Part shown: positions 1-5,422 of the stretch, in pieces
How the letters are laid out: each line of letters opens with the position of its first letter
Position numbering within the stretch: the first letter of the stretch is position 1
NCBI GenBank assembly: GCA_021157555.1
Contig: JAGGWL010000106.1
Coordinates: 1-5,422 of the forward strand
DNA from: Deltaproteobacteria bacterium
Lineage (GTDB): Bacteria; Desulfobacterota; Desulfobacteria; Desulfobacterales; BuS5
Direction of reading: 5' to 3'
Length of the DNA: 5,422 bases
Made by a program: the position numbers and the translations under genes
Notes under the pieces: model-generated
The model's database searches: none
Seen by the model: the letters and a program-made list of their open reading frames with translations, nothing else
Told to the model about the DNA's origin: nothing

Positions 1-1
1 C

Positions 2-127
2 TATCAATTGATAATTAGTGAAGATTTTGATGGTGCAGCAACTGTTCCCGTACCAGCCACTATCCTTCTTTTTAGTACTGGTTTAGCTGGGCTTGTTGGT
101 TTAAGAATTGAAAGAAAAAATAAATAA
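2..127 (+). CDS. C-terminal fragment of a PEP-CTERM (VPxPA-type) sorted surface protein
   Basis: The 3' end of a gene that begins left of the window; 41 codons are visible, ending in TAA at 125-127. The visible residues end in the tripartite layout of exosortase sorting signals: a VPVPA motif (residues 15-19 of the fragment, bases 44-58), a hydrophobic segment of about 15 residues rich in Leu, Gly and Phe, and a short basic tail (RIERKNK). In known PEP-CTERM proteins this tail directs export, cleavage by exosortase, and anchoring or release at the cell surface, often with extracellular polysaccharide or biofilm matrix. The VPxPA form, with Ala in place of Glu-Pro, is a recognised variant. The function of the main part of the protein cannot be told from this fragment. 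No exosortase gene lies in the window. A plain C-terminal membrane anchor is the alternative, but the motif order makes that less likely. Confidence 0.75.
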   Translation, partial: YQLIISEDFDGAATVPVPATILLFSTGLAGLVGLRIERKNK

Positions 128-146
128 ACTATTTCGGCCTCGTTCT

Positions 147-182
147 TTAGGAGCAGGGACGCAACAACTTCCCTGTTCCTAA
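147..182. terminator. Hairpin at convergent gene junction, possible bidirectional terminator
   Basis: A near-perfect inverted repeat: TTAGGAGCAGGGA (147-159) pairs with TCCCTGTTCCTAA (170-182) around a 10-nt loop, giving 13 pairs with a single G-T wobble. It lies between the end of the + strand PEP-CTERM gene and the minus-strand RNase gene, and contains the RNase stop codon (179-181). Neither strand has a T-run directly after the stem. On the minus strand a T-rich stretch follows only about 20 nt later. It may be a bidirectional or Rho-assisted terminator, or a 3'-end stabilising structure. The hairpin is directly visible; its role is inferred. Confidence 0.55.
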
Positions 183-2167
183 CCCAGAAACACAGTGAGA
201 ATATCTTTCCGTGCATTAACATTCTGGATCGTTACGCTTACAAGAGATTCAGGTTTTAAATTTTTCATCCCGGACTGTGATAAATTACATTCCAGCATAT
301 ACTCCGGAATCAGTATCTGATAATAGTCCCTGCGCTTGTATAATATAATTGCGTCCTCTTTTTGGCCTATTTTACTCTCAAGATATTTCAACAACCAGTA
401 CCGTACACGATTTCTTTGAAGCGTGAGCACGCTATGCATTGGTGCGGCAAGCATGTTGATCGTTGTATCTATCTCTTCTTTGGAATATGGTTCCTCCAGA
501 CCGAGAACAGCGCGAATCTGTCGCTGTGTAGAAAGATCAAAATATTTGCGAATGGGTGATGTGGCTGTTACATAAGAGGTTAATCCAAGCCCGGAATGAT
601 GCCCAGGTTTACTATTAAGCACAAAACGATTCATTAGCCTGCGTTGCATACAGTTTTGAAAAAGTGTACCATCATCCCAATGGTAAAGACGTTCTTTCGG
701 TCCTGACTGAGATCTGAAAATTGCCGGCATTGAATTTTCCGACAAAAATTTGGACATAATCCAGTTAGCCATTATCATTATTTCAGCAACCAGCATTCTG
801 GATGGACTCTCCCTTTTAATCTGGCATACATTAATTTTACCATCTTCTTCGACCCAAACGTTGATGTTTGGTAAAGAAATTTGAACAGCTTCATTTTTTA
901 TTCTGAACTGTTGAAATGTTTTAGCGATCTCATGAAGAATGGTTATATCTTTGTTTTCCTTTAACATCAGGTTTGTCTCATAATATGTGAGCTGATGTTT
1001 GACCTTGATAATAGTATGTACAATTTCATAATCAATAATTTCATAAAACCGGCTTAAATTAATCATAACACTTATAGCCGGACGTATTTTACCAGCCTTG
1101 AGACTGCAAAGATCTTCGGCAAGACATGACGGCAGCATGGGGATTATCTGATCCGGCATATAAATGGAGCTTCCCCGCTCAAGAGCTTCCCTGTCAATCA
1201 CATCGTCTTTTTTTACAAAATGCCCGACATCTACAATATGAATACCCAGGCGATAATGATCATCAATCTTCTCTATGCTTAAGGCATCATCAAAGTCCAG
1301 GGTAGATCTGCCGTCGATAGTCATAACTGAAAGGTCTGTAAGATCTCTGCGCCCGTTCTTATTTGATAATGAAAGGGAAAGATCAGAGGCATGTTTTTCA
1401 GTTTTGTTTGAACAGGTTAATGAAACACCGGATTTGTAAAGATCAATATTTTCGTTGTCAGCGAATACGCCGGCTTTTACAAGAAGCCTGAAGTTTTCAG
1501 TTGAATTAATGTTTGCTTTTTTAAAAATATCTTTAAATACAGAATAGTGCTTACTTTCCTTTTCAAAAATAGCAACAGATTTAAGTATATCAATAATTTC
1601 CAAAACGCTATCATTCAATTCTTCAGGCTGGTAATTATTTTTTTCTGAACCAGATAGCCGTTTTACCCATTCACTACCTTTTTCTATAATATCCTTTTTT
1701 CGTCCTTTCTCTTTGAGGTGGGCAATATTTCGCTCTACCTGCTCCTCCGAGTGTGGAAAAAACCGGGCTTGATCAAATTTAAAATAGAGCCTGTTATGAA
1801 AAAATGCCCTGACAACTGCGGATTCATGATCACCATCATGGCTTTCGGAAAAACAAAAAGCTGTCATTGTTTTAATATCTATCCATTCCTGCTCGGTATT
1901 AAGTATTTCCCACAATCCTTTTATATCTATGCTCTGCGCCAGTTTTTTTCGATATGCTGATATCTCCCGCAAAGAGTTGATCAGATTATCTCTGCCCAAA
2001 GAAAGGTGAAGACCTTTTTTTGATTTATGCAGCAATCGGTTTGTGGAAAGATTAACTTCACGGTTGCTCTCTGTAAGGAGCCTTAGCCGATTACCCTTTA
2101 TTTCCATGACAATCGCGCATAGTATCTTCTGACGATCTATATATTCTACAATTTCCTCTATTTCCAT
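179..2167 (-). CDS. RNase II/R-family 3'-5' exoribonuclease (RNB domain protein)
   Basis: Predicted hydrolytic, processive 3'-5' exoribonuclease that degrades single-stranded RNA to mononucleotides in the cytoplasm. The RNB domain (about residues 275-600) carries D285, D291, D293 and D294 in TIDGRSTLDFDDAL, with the spacing of E. coli RNase II D201/D207/D209/D210, so the Mg-binding site is intact. A YMPDQIIPMLP stretch (from Y336) fits the clamp region, and TSPIR (R540) matches the catalytic arginine 500. Residues 1-50 resemble a small beta-barrel. Residues about 85-170 look like a winged helix instead of the usual tandem cold-shock domains, a layout known from Deinococcus and cyanobacterial homologues. 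Residues about 603-662 form a short S1-like barrel. The length of 662 is near RNase II (644) and shorter than RNase R (about 800). ATG 2167 is the first start after an in-frame TGA nine bases upstream; no Shine-Dalgarno is visible. I give no symbol because rnb and rnr are not distinguishable here. Confidence 0.93.
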   Translation of the reverse strand: MEIEEIVEYIDRQKILCAIVMEIKGNRLRLLTESNREVNLSTNRLLHKSKKGLHLSLGRDNLINSLREISAYRKKLAQSIDIKGLWEILNTEQEWIDIKTMTAFCFSESHDGDHESAVVRAFFHNRLYFKFDQARFFPHSEEQVERNIAHLKEKGRKKDIIEKGSEWVKRLSGSEKNNYQPEELNDSVLEIIDILKSVAIFEKESKHYSVFKDIFKKANINSTENFRLLVKAGVFADNENIDLYKSGVSLTCSNKTEKHASDLSLSLSNKNGRRDLTDLSVMTIDGRSTLDFDDALSIEKIDDHYRLGIHIVDVGHFVKKDDVIDREALERGSSIYMPDQIIPMLPSCLAEDLCSLKAGKIRPAISVMINLSRFYEIIDYEIVHTIIKVKHQLTYYETNLMLKENKDITILHEIAKTFQQFRIKNEAVQISLPNINVWVEEDGKINVCQIKRESPSRMLVAEIMIMANWIMSKFLSENSMPAIFRSQSGPKERLYHWDDGTLFQNCMQRRLMNRFVLNSKPGHHSGLGLTSYVTATSPIRKYFDLSTQRQIRAVLGLEEPYSKEEIDTTINMLAAPMHSVLTLQRNRVRYWLLKYLESKIGQKEDAIILYKRRDYYQILIPEYMLECNLSQSGMKNLKPESLVSVTIQNVNARKDILTVFLG

Positions 2168-2174
2168 GATGAAT

Positions 2175-2203
2175 CATATATCAATCGACATACTGAAAGT
2201 CAA
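2175..2203 (-). promoter_or_regulatory. Sigma70-like promoter of the RNase gene, abutting its start codon
   Basis: Read on the minus strand, TTGACT (2198-2203, 5/6 to the -35 consensus) is followed after exactly 17 nt by TATATG (2175-2180, 4/6 to the -10 consensus). The expected transcription start is about position 2168, only a base or so before the ATG at 2167. Together with the absence of a ribosome binding site this implies a leaderless or nearly leaderless mRNA. The spacing is ideal, but such matches occur by chance in AT-rich DNA. Confidence 0.4.
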
Positions 2204-2247
2204 ACTGGCGATTTGCATTCTTAGGGCTCGAGCAAAAATAAAAAAGA

Positions 2248-2274
2248 TTGACACCGTAGAAATAATAATAATAA
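2248..2274 (+). promoter_or_regulatory. Possible promoter of the OmpA-family gene
   Basis: A perfect TTGACA (2248-2253) lies about 100 bp upstream of the OmpA-family start. The -10 region is poor: TAATAA (2269-2274) at 15-nt spacing is the best candidate, and TAAGAC (2272-2277) at 18 nt is an alternative; each matches only 3 of 6 consensus positions. The intervening DNA is an AAT repeat. A strong -35 and a weak, A/T-only -10 would fit an activator-dependent promoter, but this is inferred from sequence alone. Confidence 0.35.
2261..2274. repeat. AAT trinucleotide microsatellite
   Basis: Fourteen bases of perfect AAT repetition (four full units plus AA) immediately downstream of the TTGACA box in the region between the divergent genes. 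Loss or gain of a unit would move any -10 element by three bases relative to the -35 box. Confidence 0.8.
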
Positions 2275-2283
2275 GACTCGTAA

Positions 2284-2302
2284 GCTACTAAGAAATAGTA
2301 GC
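2284..2302 (+). promoter_or_regulatory. Perfect hairpin in the 5' leader of the OmpA-family gene
   Basis: GCTACTA (2284-2290), a five-base AGAAA loop, and TAGTAGC (2296-2302) form a perfect 7-bp stem about 50 nt before the start codon, inside the predicted leader. No T-run follows, so it is not a terminator. It could stabilise the 5' end of the mRNA, as leader stem-loops do for E. coli ompA, or be a dyad operator. The structure is visible; either role is a guess. Confidence 0.45.
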
Positions 2303-2340
2303 GCTCTCGTTCCTAAGCATCATTCATTTCAATAATAAAA

Positions 2341-2347
2341 AAAGGAG
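2341..2347 (+). promoter_or_regulatory. Shine-Dalgarno site of the OmpA-family gene
   Basis: AAAGGAG lies five bases before the ATG at 2353. It is the strongest ribosome binding site in the window and fixes the start of this gene, consistent with an abundant envelope protein. Confidence 0.85.
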
Positions 2348-2352
2348 ATAAC

Positions 2353-3600
2353 ATGAAAACAAGAATTTTTTTAACAGGTTTATTGTTTTTGTTAATCAGT
2401 TTTGCAAACAATGCAACCGCTGAAAATAAAGCAAAAGCTTTTACCATTTCACCCATGATAGGTGGATACCTTTTCGAGGGTGATCAGGACATAGAGGATA
2501 AGGCTATGTATGGTCTTGGTCTGGGATATAATATAGATCAAAACTGGGGTCTGGAAGGAATGTTCAACTTTATAGATACTGATTCCGAAAAAGAAGCCGG
2601 TGATATAGATGTATATACGTACCGTCTTGATGCTCTTTATCATTTTATGCCTGACAAAAAGCTTGTTCCCTACATAGCCACAGGTTTCGGCGGCATGACA
2701 TTCGACCCTGACCGGGATAAAAATGATACTGATTTTTTGGTTAACTACGGTGGTGGTATTAAATATTTTATTAATGATTTTACGGCATTACGGGCAGATG
2801 TGCGCCACATTATTTCATTTGATGAGACATATAATAATCTTGCATATACATTTGGCATCACCTTTCTTCTGGGTGGTGAAAAAAAAGCCATAGCAGCTGA
2901 ATATAAAGACAGTGATGGTGATGGTGTTTATGATCATCTGGATCAATGTCTTAATACACCCCAGGGTGTTTCTGTCGACGAAACGGGTTGCCCGATAAAG
3001 AGTGACAGCGATGGTGATGGTGTTTTTGACGATCTTGATAATTGCCCGGACACACCCAAAGAAGCGATTGTTGACGATGCAGGCTGCCCTCTGGACAGCG
3101 ATGGTGATGGTGTTTATGACTATCTTGATAATTGCCCGGATACACCCAAAGAAATAACTGTTGATGATACGGGATGCCCTCTTGACAGTGACGGCGATGG
3201 AGTTTTTGATTACCAGGACAGTTGTCCTGACACGCCCAAGGAAGCAAAAGTCGATGAGAGAGGATGCTGGGTACTTCACGGTGTTATGTTTGACACTGCT
3301 AAAGCCGACATCAAGCCTCTTTCATTTAGTATTCTTGATAATATAGTTTTAATATTAAAAAATAATCCGTTGTTAAGCCTGGAAATAGACGGGCATACGG
3401 ATAGCACAGGTTCACAAAGTTATAACAAAACACTCTCGGCAAATAGGGCAAGGGCTGTTATGGACTATTTTCTTGCCAAGGGTATCGCAGCCAGCAGGCT
3501 GACTACAAAGGGATTCGCGAGTTCTAAACCCGTGGCGTCCAATGATACACCTGAAGGCCGTGCCTTAAACCGGAGAGTTGAATTGACCCCGGTACGCTAA
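2353..3600 (+). CDS. OmpA/OprF-family outer membrane protein with thrombospondin type-3 repeats
   Basis: Predicted outer membrane protein that tethers the membrane to peptidoglycan. In order: a signal peptide of about 23 residues ending in ATA; an eight-stranded beta-barrel (about 29-174) with alternating Tyr/Gly-rich strands and acidic loops; four thrombospondin type-3 repeats (186-305); and a C-terminal OmpA domain (about 306-415). In the OmpA domain GHTD (D350) and LSANR (R365) occupy the positions of E. coli OmpA D271 and R286, which bind diaminopimelate, with the same 15-residue spacing. The repeats have DxDGDGVxD calcium-ligand loops and one cysteine pair each (C199/C213, C231/C245, C261/C275, C291/C305), every pair 14 apart. 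This is the architecture of Pseudomonas OprF. At 415 residues it is longer than OprF, mainly because of the extra repeats. The start is set by a strong AAAGGAG. A DUF4197 gene follows on the same strand. Porin activity is possible but not shown. Confidence 0.93.
   Translation: MKTRIFLTGLLFLLISFANNATAENKAKAFTISPMIGGYLFEGDQDIEDKAMYGLGLGYNIDQNWGLEGMFNFIDTDSEKEAGDIDVYTYRLDALYHFMPDKKLVPYIATGFGGMTFDPDRDKNDTDFLVNYGGGIKYFINDFTALRADVRHIISFDETYNNLAYTFGITFLLGGEKKAIAAEYKDSDGDGVYDHLDQCLNTPQGVSVDETGCPIKSDSDGDGVFDDLDNCPDTPKEAIVDDAGCPLDSDGDGVYDYLDNCPDTPKEITVDDTGCPLDSDGDGVFDYQDSCPDTPKEAKVDERGCWVLHGVMFDTAKADIKPLSFSILDNIVLILKNNPLLSLEIDGHTDSTGSQSYNKTLSANRARAVMDYFLAKGIAASRLTTKGFASSKPVASNDTPEGRALNRRVELTPVR
2908..3273 (+). 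repeat. Four tandem 90-96 bp coding repeats (TSP3 calcium-binding units)
   Basis: Units start at 2908, 3004, 3094 and 3184. The first spans 96 bp (two extra codons) and the other three span 90 bp. Units 2 and 3 are nearly identical at DNA level over their first 60 bases, differing at only a few positions; units 1 and 4 are more diverged. Each encodes a DSDGDGV(Y/F)D loop followed by a Cys and, 14 residues later, a second Cys in a GC(P/W) context. DNA-level similarity between units 2 and 3 points to a fairly recent duplication and makes copy-number change by recombination plausible. Confidence 0.9.
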
Positions 3601-3612
3601 AAAAATTGATGT

Positions 3613-3661
3613 ATGTCTTCACTCTTGACAAAAATTAGACAAAAGTGAAGGTATTACCCCT
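3613..3661 (+). terminator. Hairpin without U-tract after the OmpA-family gene; diverged relative of the downstream terminator
   Basis: ATGTCTTCACT (3613-3623) pairs with AGTGAAGGTAT (3644-3654), 11 pairs including two G-U, around a 20-nt A-rich loop. No T-run follows, so intrinsic termination should be weak and read-through into the next gene is expected. Excluding the block 3629-3643, positions 3617-3661 match 4453-4482, the loop and right arm of the next terminator, at 25 of 30 positions. It may be a decayed terminator, an attenuator that lowers downstream expression, or an mRNA processing site. Confidence 0.45.
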
Positions 3662-3668
3662 GCAAAAT

Positions 3669-3673
3669 GGGAG
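3669..3673 (+). promoter_or_regulatory. Shine-Dalgarno site deciding the DUF4197 start
   Basis: GGGAG five bases before ATG 3679. It overlaps the alternative upstream ATG at 3667, which itself has no recognisable ribosome binding site. This favours 3679 as the real start and gives a signal peptide beginning MKRN. Confidence 0.7.
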
Positions 3674-3678
3674 AAAAA

Positions 3679-4425
3679 ATGAAAAGAAATATTTATATAA
3701 TAACAGGATTAATATCAATTTTTTCCTTAATGTCGGTAGCTCAGGCTGAAATGAGGCTGGGTGATTTTTTTAATAGCGTAAAAAGTAAATTAAGTACTGA
3801 AAAAGTGAAAGATACGCAAATACCAGAAAGTAAAATAATTGAAGGCCTGAAATCCGCTTTGGAAATTGGCACAGAAAAAGCTGTAAATACAGTATCCCAA
3901 AAAAATGGTTTTTATGAAAATAGCGACATCAAGATTGAACTTCCTGGCATGGTTAAAAAACTGGATCCGTTTATCCGAACTGCCGGGTACGGACAGCAGC
4001 TTGATGAATTTGTACTGAGTATGAATCGTGCAGCTGAGCTTGCCGCACCTGAGGCCAAGGATATTTTTATGGAAAGCATTACGGACATGACCATTGACGA
4101 TGCCAAAAAAATTTTGGCCGGACGTAACGATGAAGCAACACTCTATCTTAAGGAAAAAACATACAATAAGCTTTATAGTACATTTAAACCGACTGTACAA
4201 AAAAAGATGTCACAGGTCGGTGTTGCCCAAAAATATCAAGCATTAAACAGCAAGATAGAAACAATTCCCTTTGCAGAAAAATTGAATTTTGATCCTGATA
4301 GTTATATTACAAACAAGGGACTCGACGGACTTTTTTTGATGTTAGCAAAAGAAGAAGAAAAAATCCGCCAGGATCCGGCTGCGAGAGTTACAGATTTACT
4401 CAAGACTGTTTTTACCACGAAATAA
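3679..4425 (+). CDS. DUF4197 family periplasmic protein
   Basis: Encodes 248 residues. The first 23 (MKRN, a hydrophobic stretch, then AQA) form a typical signal peptide with predicted cleavage before Glu24, so the protein is exported, probably to the periplasm. The remainder matches my recollection of the DUF4197 family over nearly its full length: an early segment with a conserved LKxALExGTEKAV pattern, then MNRAAE (about 115-120), a DDAKKIL segment (140-146), GLDGLFLML (214-222) and an EEEKIRQDP tail (225-233). It appears largely alpha-helical, with no transmembrane segment after the signal peptide. The biochemical function of the family is not known to me. The gene lies 78 bp downstream of the OmpA-family gene on the same strand with only a weak hairpin between, so co-transcription is likely, and a strong terminator follows. 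An extension to ATG 3667 (252 residues) is possible but less likely. Confidence 0.88.
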   Translation: MKRNIYIITGLISIFSLMSVAQAEMRLGDFFNSVKSKLSTEKVKDTQIPESKIIEGLKSALEIGTEKAVNTVSQKNGFYENSDIKIELPGMVKKLDPFIRTAGYGQQLDEFVLSMNRAAELAAPEAKDIFMESITDMTIDDAKKILAGRNDEATLYLKEKTYNKLYSTFKPTVQKKMSQVGVAQKYQALNSKIETIPFAEKLNFDPDSYITNKGLDGLFLMLAKEEEKIRQDPAARVTDLLKTVFTTK

Positions 4426-4442
4426 GAATAAAAAGCGAGGCA

Positions 4443-4489
4443 GGGGTAAATCCTTCATTCTTGAAGTGAAAGATTTGCCCCTTTTTTTT
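4443..4489 (+). terminator. Rho-independent terminator after the DUF4197 gene
   Basis: GGGGTAAATC (4443-4452) pairs with GATTTGCCCC (4472-4481) with one G-U, and the loop holds a further 5-bp helix, CTTCA (4453-4457) with TGAAG (4462-4466). Eight consecutive T residues (4482-4489) follow directly. It ends the OmpA/DUF4197 unit. It is unusual in that the T-tract ends two bases before the first ATG of the next gene, leaving no room for a separate leader. Confidence 0.92.
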
Positions 4490-4491
4490 GT

Positions 4492-5422
4492 ATGAAAAAC
4501 AGATATTTAAAACAATTACAATCTAAAAATGAAATAATTGATAAAACCGCCAATTATACAACAAAATATTATGCAGTTTACCACATACTATCTATCACAG
4601 AAAATAATCCCGAAGATATAGACCTTGATATCATTCTGACAATGCAGGATCTTCTAATAAGTTCAGAATTTTCACAGCAAAGGCGAAGCCTTTTTTTATT
4701 CCGGCTTGCGGCTGAAACCCTTAGCTCCATAATAATTCATTCCGACAATAAAAGCATGGCCGATTCGGCCTTTTCAGCAATGACACATGTCATGAAAAGT
4801 AGCACAGGGCATGCTCATAGAGCAACATCGGAGGCAATGAGTGCTTTGCCGTTTTCAATCTACGGACCGGAAATTATAACTAACAAGATAGATAGAATTC
4901 CTGAAGCAGACTGGCATGAAATACTTGACAAAAATAATCTCAAGGTTTCCGGCAGCCCCCTGTGCATGGGAAGAAGCATAGTGATACCTGTCCAGAAGAA
5001 AGAAAAGCTGCTTGTATTTAAAATGGCTCTTTCAGGGGATTCTCTCAATCTGCTTCAGGAAGAGGCTCTGTGGATGGATCATCTAAGATCGGAAAAATAT
5101 TCATTCCCTTTAAAGTTCAGGATTCCTGTGCCAATCAGGATAAAAAACCGGCATCTGTTCAGATTAAATGGTCAGCCTGTTAAATTTCCGGAGAATAAAG
5201 ATATCCATCCCAAAAGATATGCAATCGTTTTTATTGCTGATAAAGATTATTTTACATATCCTAATGATCCTGCAACAGTAAATAAAATTTCAGACCATGA
5301 ATTCAGAGAAGTAATATTCAGAAATGCATGGCTGTTTGGAAGACTGGCCTCATCGGGCATTCTTCATACTGCTCCTATACCGCTCTTTCATAATCGTACA
5401 CAGGCCGGCAGGAGAAGAGATA
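4492..5422 (+). CDS. SidJ-related pseudokinase, N-terminal part (gene runs off the window)
   Basis: An open frame of 310 codons with no stop before the right edge. Residues about 40-130 look like paired alpha-helices, possibly HEAT/ARM-like. From about residue 150 the pattern resembles a protein-kinase N-lobe: a Gly-containing strand-turn-strand (G154 to G160), LLVFKMAL with K177 at the place of the ATP-binding lysine, and E190/E191 in the next helix as candidate salt-bridge partners. A later LHTAPIPLFHN (291-301) sits where a catalytic loop would be, with Ala where active kinases have Asp. This resembles proteins I recall being annotated as SidJ-related pseudokinases; Legionella SidJ is a calmodulin-activated kinase-fold glutamylase. 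The assignment is from memory of sequence style and unverified. ATG 4492 is the first start after an in-frame TGA at 4462-4464, with no Shine-Dalgarno and a terminator immediately upstream. ATG 4642 (residue 51) is a possible alternative. No signal peptide is visible, so it is probably cytoplasmic or exported by a dedicated system. Confidence 0.6.
   Translation, partial: MKNRYLKQLQSKNEIIDKTANYTTKYYAVYHILSITENNPEDIDLDIILTMQDLLISSEFSQQRRSLFLFRLAAETLSSIIIHSDNKSMADSAFSAMTHVMKSSTGHAHRATSEAMSALPFSIYGPEIITNKIDRIPEADWHEILDKNNLKVSGSPLCMGRSIVIPVQKKEKLLVFKMALSGDSLNLLQEEALWMDHLRSEKYSFPLKFRIPVPIRIKNRHLFRLNGQPVKFPENKDIHPKRYAIVFIADKDYFTYPNDPATVNKISDHEFREVIFRNAWLFGRLASSGILHTAPIPLFHNRTQAGRRRD

Noticed and set aside
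1718..1960. + strand open frame of 80 codons inside the RNase gene, and similar shadows at 362-559, 3790-4200 and 4860-5048
   Set aside because: Each is opposite a well-supported coding frame, with no ribosome binding site or recognisable protein features.
2226..2233. GCTCGAGC palindrome between the divergent genes
   Set aside because: Eight bases, single copy and without a positional link to either promoter; expected by chance too often to call an operator.
2908..3273. Regularly spaced direct repeats that might suggest a CRISPR array
   Set aside because: The units are contiguous 90-96 bp coding repeats without spacers, encode calcium-binding loops, and stay in frame within a larger gene.
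2815..3279. Long minus-strand open frames opposite the OmpA-family gene (also 2951-3247)
   Set aside because: They arise from the tandem repeats read in antisense; the + strand frame has a signal peptide, known domains and a ribosome binding site.
3625..3657. TTGACA (3625-3630) with TATTAC (3652-3657) as a promoter for the DUF4197 gene
   Set aside because: The spacer is 21 nt, too long for a sigma70 promoter, and the boxes lie within the hairpin element.
3667..3678. Upstream ATG 3667 as start of the DUF4197 gene
   Set aside because: It has no ribosome binding site and its own GGGAG bases serve as the site for ATG 3679; starting at 3679 gives a cleaner signal peptide.

Overview
The window is AT-rich Gram-negative chromosomal DNA. 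An outer-membrane OprF/OmpA-type protein with calcium-binding repeats, a periplasmic DUF4197 protein, a PEP-CTERM (VPxPA) exosortase-type sorting tail and an RNase II relative with a winged-helix-like N-terminus together suggest a Desulfobacterota-like (former Deltaproteobacteria) organism. That assignment is inference from family content; no rRNA or marker gene is present to confirm it.

Layout from left to right: (1) the last 41 codons of a surface or secreted protein ending in a PEP-CTERM-type signal, on the + strand. (2) A convergent junction holding a 13-bp hairpin that overlaps the stop codon of (3), a complete minus-strand RNase II/R-family exoribonuclease of 662 residues with all four catalytic aspartates and the conserved TSPIR arginine. 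(4) A 185-bp divergent intergenic region with a promoter-like pair close to the RNase start codon, a TTGACA box followed by an AAT microsatellite, and a 5'-UTR hairpin ahead of (5), a 415-residue OmpA-family porin-like protein: signal peptide, beta-barrel, four thrombospondin type-3 repeats, and a peptidoglycan-binding OmpA domain. (6) A short gap with a hairpin lacking a U-tract. (7) A DUF4197 protein of about 248 residues with a signal peptide. (8) A strong intrinsic terminator with an eight-T tract. (9) The first 310 codons of a gene running off the right edge, which I recognise tentatively as a SidJ-related pseudokinase.

Genes 5 and 7 are both envelope proteins on the same strand, 78 bp apart, and may be co-transcribed. 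Their 3' ends carry related hairpin elements: 25 of 30 positions are identical, apart from a 15-nt block present only in the first. The RNase and the final gene look like separate transcription units.

The most unusual content is the last gene. It is a kinase-fold candidate related to the Legionella effector SidJ in what appears to be a non-Legionella chromosome, and its first ATG lies two bases after a terminator T-tract. Next in interest are the possible leaderless RNase mRNA and the shared 3' element. No CRISPR array, tRNA, rRNA or insertion sequence was seen. No gene-free stretch exceeds 300 bp.
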